DNA from: Saccharothrix sp. NRRL B-16314
Lineage (GTDB): Bacteria > Actinomycetota > Actinomycetes > Mycobacteriales > Pseudonocardiaceae
Assembly (NCBI RefSeq): GCF_000716595.1
Contig: NZ_JNXC01000014.1
Location: 62,001 to 126,000, forward strand
Length of the DNA: 64,000 bases
Reading direction: 5' to 3'
Shown here: positions 62,648 to 64,000 of the stretch, one piece after another
Layout of the letters: each line of letters opens with the position of its first letter
Position numbering within the stretch: the stretch's first letter is position 1
Notes under the pieces: model-generated
Databases searched by the model: none
What the model was told of the DNA's origin: nothing
Seen by the model: only the letters and a program-made list of their open reading frames with translations
Made by a program: the position numbers and the translations under genes

Positions 62648-64000
62648 TCCGGATGCTGCTTCGCGTGCTGGGGCACGAGTGCTCCAGGCCCGTTCGCCGC
62701 ACCGTGGCCCTGATGACGACGACGGCGGTGGCCGAGGGCTTGTCCTACGCCCTGCTGGTTCCCGTGCTGCCCGCGCTGTTCGGCAGCACCCCCGCGGACG
62801 CTTGGCCCTGGCTGATCGCGTTCGGGGCCGCGGTCGCGGTCTACGCGGTGCTGCGGTACCTCGGTGACCTGTCCGGCTTCCGCGCCGGGACCACGTTGTT
62901 GCACGGCATGTACTACCGACTCGGCGACCACCTCGCCCGCCTGCCCATCGGCTGGTACGACGCGCGCCGCGTCGGAGAGGTGTCCGTCCTGGCCAGTCAG
63001 GGCGTCCTCCAGGCGATGGGCGTGATCGCGCACCTGTTGGCGCCCTTCGTCTTCGCCTGCGTGACACCGCTGACGATCGTCGGCGTGATGCTCGCCGTCA
63101 ACTGGCAGCTGGGGCTGGCCGCGCTGGTCGCCGCACCGGTCATCGTGGCGATCCAGCGCTGGACGGGACGCTCGACGGCCGCCACCGACGCGGAGCGCGC
63201 CGAACGCGACCACGACGCCTCCGGGCGGGTCGTCGAATACCTCCAGGCGCAGCCGGTGCTGCGGGCCGGTGGCCGGACCGCCGAGCGCTTCCGGTTGCTG
63301 GACGACTCGCTGCGCGAAGTCCAGCGCGCGTCCCGCCGTTCCCTGCTGTCGGCACTGCCCGGCGCGGTGGGCTCGACGCTCGCGGTGCAGGCGGTGTTCA
63401 CCGGGTTGCTGGCCCTGGGCGCGTACCTCGCGCTCGGCGGGGACGTCGGTGCGGCGGAGGTCCTGACGATCCTGGTGCTGGCCGCCCGCTGCGCTGATCC
63501 GCTGCTGTCCCTGTCGGACATCGGCGGCAAGCTGCGCGGCGCGCGGTCCGAGCTGGCGAGGCTCGACGCGGTGTTGCGCACCGAGCCGCTGCCGGCGGCT
63601 CGTGAACCGGTCCGGCCCGACGGCCACGACCTGGAGTTCGACGCCGTCACCTTCCGGCACGGCGACCGCACGGTGATCGGCGGCGTCTCGCTGTCCGTGC
63701 CGGAGGGGCAGCGGCTGGCCGTAGTCGGACCGTCGGGTGCGGGCAAGAGCACGTTGCTCCAGTTGATCGCGCGGTTCTACGACGTGGACGCGGGTGCGGT
63801 GCGCATGGGCGGTGTGGACGTGCGCTCGATCGACGCCGACGTGTTGATGGCGCGGATCGCCTTCGTGTTCCAGGACGTCTACCTCTTCGACGGCACGATC
63901 GAGGAGAACGTGCGCCTCGGCCGTCCCGGCGCGAGCGATGCCGAGGTGCGGGCGGCGGCGACCGCGGCACGGTTGGACGAGGTGGTCGAGCGGTTGCCCG
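62644..64000 (+). CDS. ABC exporter-fold transporter, half 2 (IrtB/YbtQ-like), cut by window edge
   Basis: At least 452 residues of a second fused half transporter. Six helices (about 18-300), loop LPIGWYDARRVGEVSVLASQG, Walker A GPSGAGKST and Q-loop FVFQDVYLFDGTIEENV are visible; the signature and Walker B lie beyond the right edge. ATG at 62644 overlaps the previous stop (ATGA). With the upstream half it forms a heterodimer under TetR control. Confidence 0.92.
   Translation, partial: MIRMLLRVLGHECSRPVRRTVALMTTTAVAEGLSYALLVPVLPALFGSTPADAWPWLIAFGAAVAVYAVLRYLGDLSGFRAGTTLLHGMYYRLGDHLARLPIGWYDARRVGEVSVLASQGVLQAMGVIAHLLAPFVFACVTPLTIVGVMLAVNWQLGLAALVAAPVIVAIQRWTGRSTAATDAERAERDHDASGRVVEYLQAQPVLRAGGRTAERFRLLDDSLREVQRASRRSLLSALPGAVGSTLAVQAVFTGLLALGAYLALGGDVGAAEVLTILVLAARCADPLLSLSDIGGKLRGARSELARLDAVLRTEPLPAAREPVRPDGHDLEFDAVTFRHGDRTVIGGVSLSVPEGQRLAVVGPSGAGKSTLLQLIARFYDVDAGAVRMGGVDVRSIDADVLMARIAFVFQDVYLFDGTIEENVRLGRPGASDAEVRAAATAARLDEVVERLP

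Overview
The window is 64 kb of very GC-rich chromosomal DNA with frequent GTG starts, purine-rich Shine-Dalgarno sites, ATGA/GTGA overlaps inside operons, NarL-type two-component pairs, a DUF6292 protein and many secreted hydrolases. This fits a filamentous actinomycete, most likely of the Pseudonocardiales (Saccharothrix/Lentzea/Actinosynnema type); the genus is inferred from general protein style, not from a marker gene. I see no rRNA, tRNA, transposase, integrase, phage gene or CRISPR array.

Left part. 1-4915 holds a tightly coupled minus-strand operon of five genes (ATP-grasp ligase, DUF364 putative metal-chelation protein, cysteine-synthase-like PLP enzyme, enolase-superfamily epimerase, MFS transporter running off the left edge). 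Its promoter carries a 7-1-7 Zur/Fur-type palindrome over the -10. I read it as a candidate NRPS-independent metallophore cluster and the strongest candidate for a new system. 4948-7100 is a secreted GH27 alpha-galactosidase; 7119-8651 a CGNR-type regulator divergent from an EamA exporter; 8732-13363 a complete branched-chain-amino-acid-type ABC operon (SBP-livHMGF).

13.3-25.7 kb: an S4 RNA-binding protein, a secreted protein of unknown function, a beta-lactamase-fold hydrolase, and two sensor kinase/response regulator pairs. The first kinase has a 110-residue pentapeptide-repeat expansion in its ATP lid; the second pair is divergent from a three-gene ABC-2 operon whose first permease carries a large extracellular domain. 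A streptogrisin-like protease follows.

25.7-34.8 kb: a LacI regulator with three operator-like palindromes controls a sugar ABC importer plus an intracellular GH51 arabinofuranosidase, followed by an AraC / VOC / UvrA-like operon (minus strand).

35.8-46.1 kb: ECF sigma factor divergent from an alpha/beta hydrolase, an MFS exporter, a MarR-DHA2 exporter-PPOX operon, and secreted GH6 and GH92 enzymes. 46.1-51.9 kb: a tandem-HTH MerR regulator divergent from a two-gene ABC-2 exporter, a lipoprotein, a permuted papain-fold protein, a 49-residue membrane protein and a 3-hydroxyisobutyrate-dehydrogenase-like enzyme. 52-64 kb: a decayed GNAT gene, an FAD monooxygenase, a methyltransferase, unknown proteins, an ABC-F protein behind a short leader ORF and hairpins, an AlkD-type protein, and a TetR/esterase/two-ABC exporter-fold operon cut by the right edge.

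Three intergenic regions (8639-8726, 13359-13567, 32242-32415) share a modular repeat family. Two of them fold back as large composite palindromes between convergent genes, and the repeat itself supplies the stop codon of several flanking genes.
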